From JABJAG01 sp038137215 (GTDB lineage: Bacteria > Pseudomonadota > Alphaproteobacteria > UBA6615), in assembly GCA_038137215.1 (NCBI GenBank), contig JAYQBG010000002.1, positions 100,494 to 164,493 of the forward strand: a stretch of 64,000 nucleotides of DNA, in the 5' to 3' direction. Position 1 is the first letter of the stretch. Each line of letters starts with the position of its first letter. The position numbers and the translations under genes were made by a program. Below the pieces are notes generated by a model. It was not told where the DNA came from. It did not search any database and saw nothing but the letters and a program-made list of their open reading frames with translations. Positions 63,172-64,000 of this stretch are shown piece after piece.

Positions 63172-64000
63172 TTACAGCGCGTTCAGGGGAATCTTCAGGT
63201 AGCGAACGCCTTTGTCTTCGGGCGGCGGCAGCGCGCCGGCGCGAATGTTGATCTGTATTGCCGGCAGAATGAGAACAGGCATTTCGAGCGTTGCATCACG
63301 CGCGGTCCGCATTGTCACGAATTCGGACTCGGTGACGCTTTCACGCACCTGGATGTTGTCCGATTTTTCGGCACCGACCGTCGTCTGCCAGCAGAATTCG
63401 TCGCGGCCCGGCGCCTTGTAGTCGTGGCACAGGAATAGCCGGGTTTCGTTGGGCAGCGAGAAGAGCTTTTGGATCGACTGATACAGCGTTGCAGCATCAC
63501 CGCCGGGAAAGTCCACACGCGCCGTGCCGTAATCGGGCATGAAGATCGTATCACCGACAAATGCCGCATCGTCGATCACATAGGTGACGCAGGCCGGTGT
63601 GTGGCCGGGTGTGTGCATGACACGGCAGGTGAGGTTTCCGATTGAAATCGTGTCGCCATTCGCCAGCAGCCGGTCGAACTGTGACCCGTCCACGGGAAAC
63701 TCCGGCTCAAGATTGAAGATCGACTTGAAGGCCTCCTGGACCGCCGTGATATGGGCACCGATCGCGACCTGGCCGCCGATCTTCTCCTTCAGATATGGCG
63801 CTGCCGTGACATGGTCGGCATGGGCATGGGTCTCCAGGATCCAGTCCACGGTAAGCCCCCGATCCGTGACAAAGGCAATCAGTTCATCGGCCGCGCGGGT
63901 ATCCGTCCGGCCGGACTTGGGGTCGTAGTCGAGCACACTGTCGATGACGGCGGCCTCGCCGCCTGGAAACAGGCCGGATTTCCGGTGCATTTCGACCGCC
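63172..64000 (-). CDS. metallo-beta-lactamase-fold hydrolase (5' end at window edge)
   Basis: At least 272 aa. THAHADH supplies the His-x-His-x-Asp-His zinc motif, with further ligands in HTPGHTPAC, GDTIFMPDYGTARVDFPGGD and CHDYKAPG. IDSVLDYDPKSGRTDTRAADELI is the start of the Blh/ETHE1-like branch (sulfur dioxygenase or rhodanese-linked hydrolases). An ATG at 63990 is available, but relatives have about 25 more residues before this point, so the true start probably lies beyond the window. It is convergent with the DUF1330 gene. Confidence 0.88.
   Translation of the reverse strand, partial: AVEMHRKSGLFPGGEAAVIDSVLDYDPKSGRTDTRAADELIAFVTDRGLTVDWILETHAHADHVTAAPYLKEKIGGQVAIGAHITAVQEAFKSIFNLEPEFPVDGSQFDRLLANGDTISIGNLTCRVMHTPGHTPACVTYVIDDAAFVGDTIFMPDYGTARVDFPGGDAATLYQSIQKLFSLPNETRLFLCHDYKAPGRDEFCWQTTVGAEKSDNIQVRESVTESEFVTMRTARDATLEMPVLILPAIQINIRAGALPPPEDKGVRYLKIPLNAL

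Overview
The window looks like a chromosomal segment of a GC-rich alphaproteobacterium, most like the Rhodospirillales and relatives. I infer this from gene content and order, not from a database search: ftsX-ydcF-plsC, a chorismate mutase-hisC-tyrA aromatic cluster, metX-metW, sdhCDAB, zapE-mdh-sucCDAB-lpdA, xerC-DUF484-transaldolase-priA, a split F1 operon atpHAGDC, and obgE-proB-proA-nadD-rsfS-rlmH-gpmA-envC-ctpA-rppH. No plasmid, phage, insertion sequence or CRISPR array is visible.

Layout. 0-3.5 kb: end of a cell-division/envelope operon (ftsX tail, ydcF, plsC), ChaC and a DUF2125 protein, with a bidirectional terminator. 3.5-9.2 kb: aromatic amino-acid cluster on the minus strand, divergent from metX-metW; a methyltransferase converges. 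9.3-12.0 kb: glutathione transferase, DUF985 cupin, LysE-type exporter, pyridoxal kinase. 12.0-13.35 kb: a long stretch without a recognisable gene. It is strongly G-rich on the minus strand, holds five UUCG-tetraloop hairpins and ends at a strong terminator; it is the most enigmatic part of the window. 13.35-16.8 kb: succinate dehydrogenase operon with a consensus-like promoter and terminator. 16.8-21 kb: accessory zone with a broken PaiB gene, a small membrane protein, a PhyH dioxygenase, a mosaic of dispersed palindromic repeats, a carboxymuconolactone-decarboxylase-like protein and a SAF-domain dehydrogenase. 21-31.7 kb: zapE, malate dehydrogenase, succinyl-CoA synthetase and the 2-oxoglutarate dehydrogenase complex; its E2 subunit carries two lipoyl domains.

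31.7-34.6 kb is a decay island: a response regulator with an in-frame stop, its histidine kinase with a stop and a frameshift, and an FkbM methyltransferase with an in-frame stop. 34.6-39.3 kb: xerC, DUF484, transaldolase-like aldolase and divergent priA. 39.3-44.5 kb: F1 ATP synthase operon. 44.5-45.4 kb: a diiron ferritin-like gene whose promoter overlaps a perfect inverted repeat. 45.4-57.5 kb: a long minus-strand block covering RNA decay, cell-wall remodelling, glycolysis, ribosome biogenesis, NAD synthesis, proline synthesis (with an EamA transporter between proA and proB), ObgE and ribosomal proteins L27 and L21. 57.7-59.3 kb: tRNA-Ser(CGA), a possible permease remnant, a small cytochrome c and a DUF3833 protein. 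59.3-64 kb: an accessory catabolic-looking block (two dehydrogenases divergent from a CxxC carboxymuconolactone decarboxylase, an alpha/beta hydrolase and a DUF1330 protein) with a palindromic candidate operator, then a metallo-beta-lactamase-fold hydrolase cut by the window end.

The core genes form a nearly complete oxidative TCA segment (2-oxoglutarate to malate to oxaloacetate) together with the F1 part of ATP synthase. All clear gene damage falls in accessory genes; no core gene shows an internal stop.
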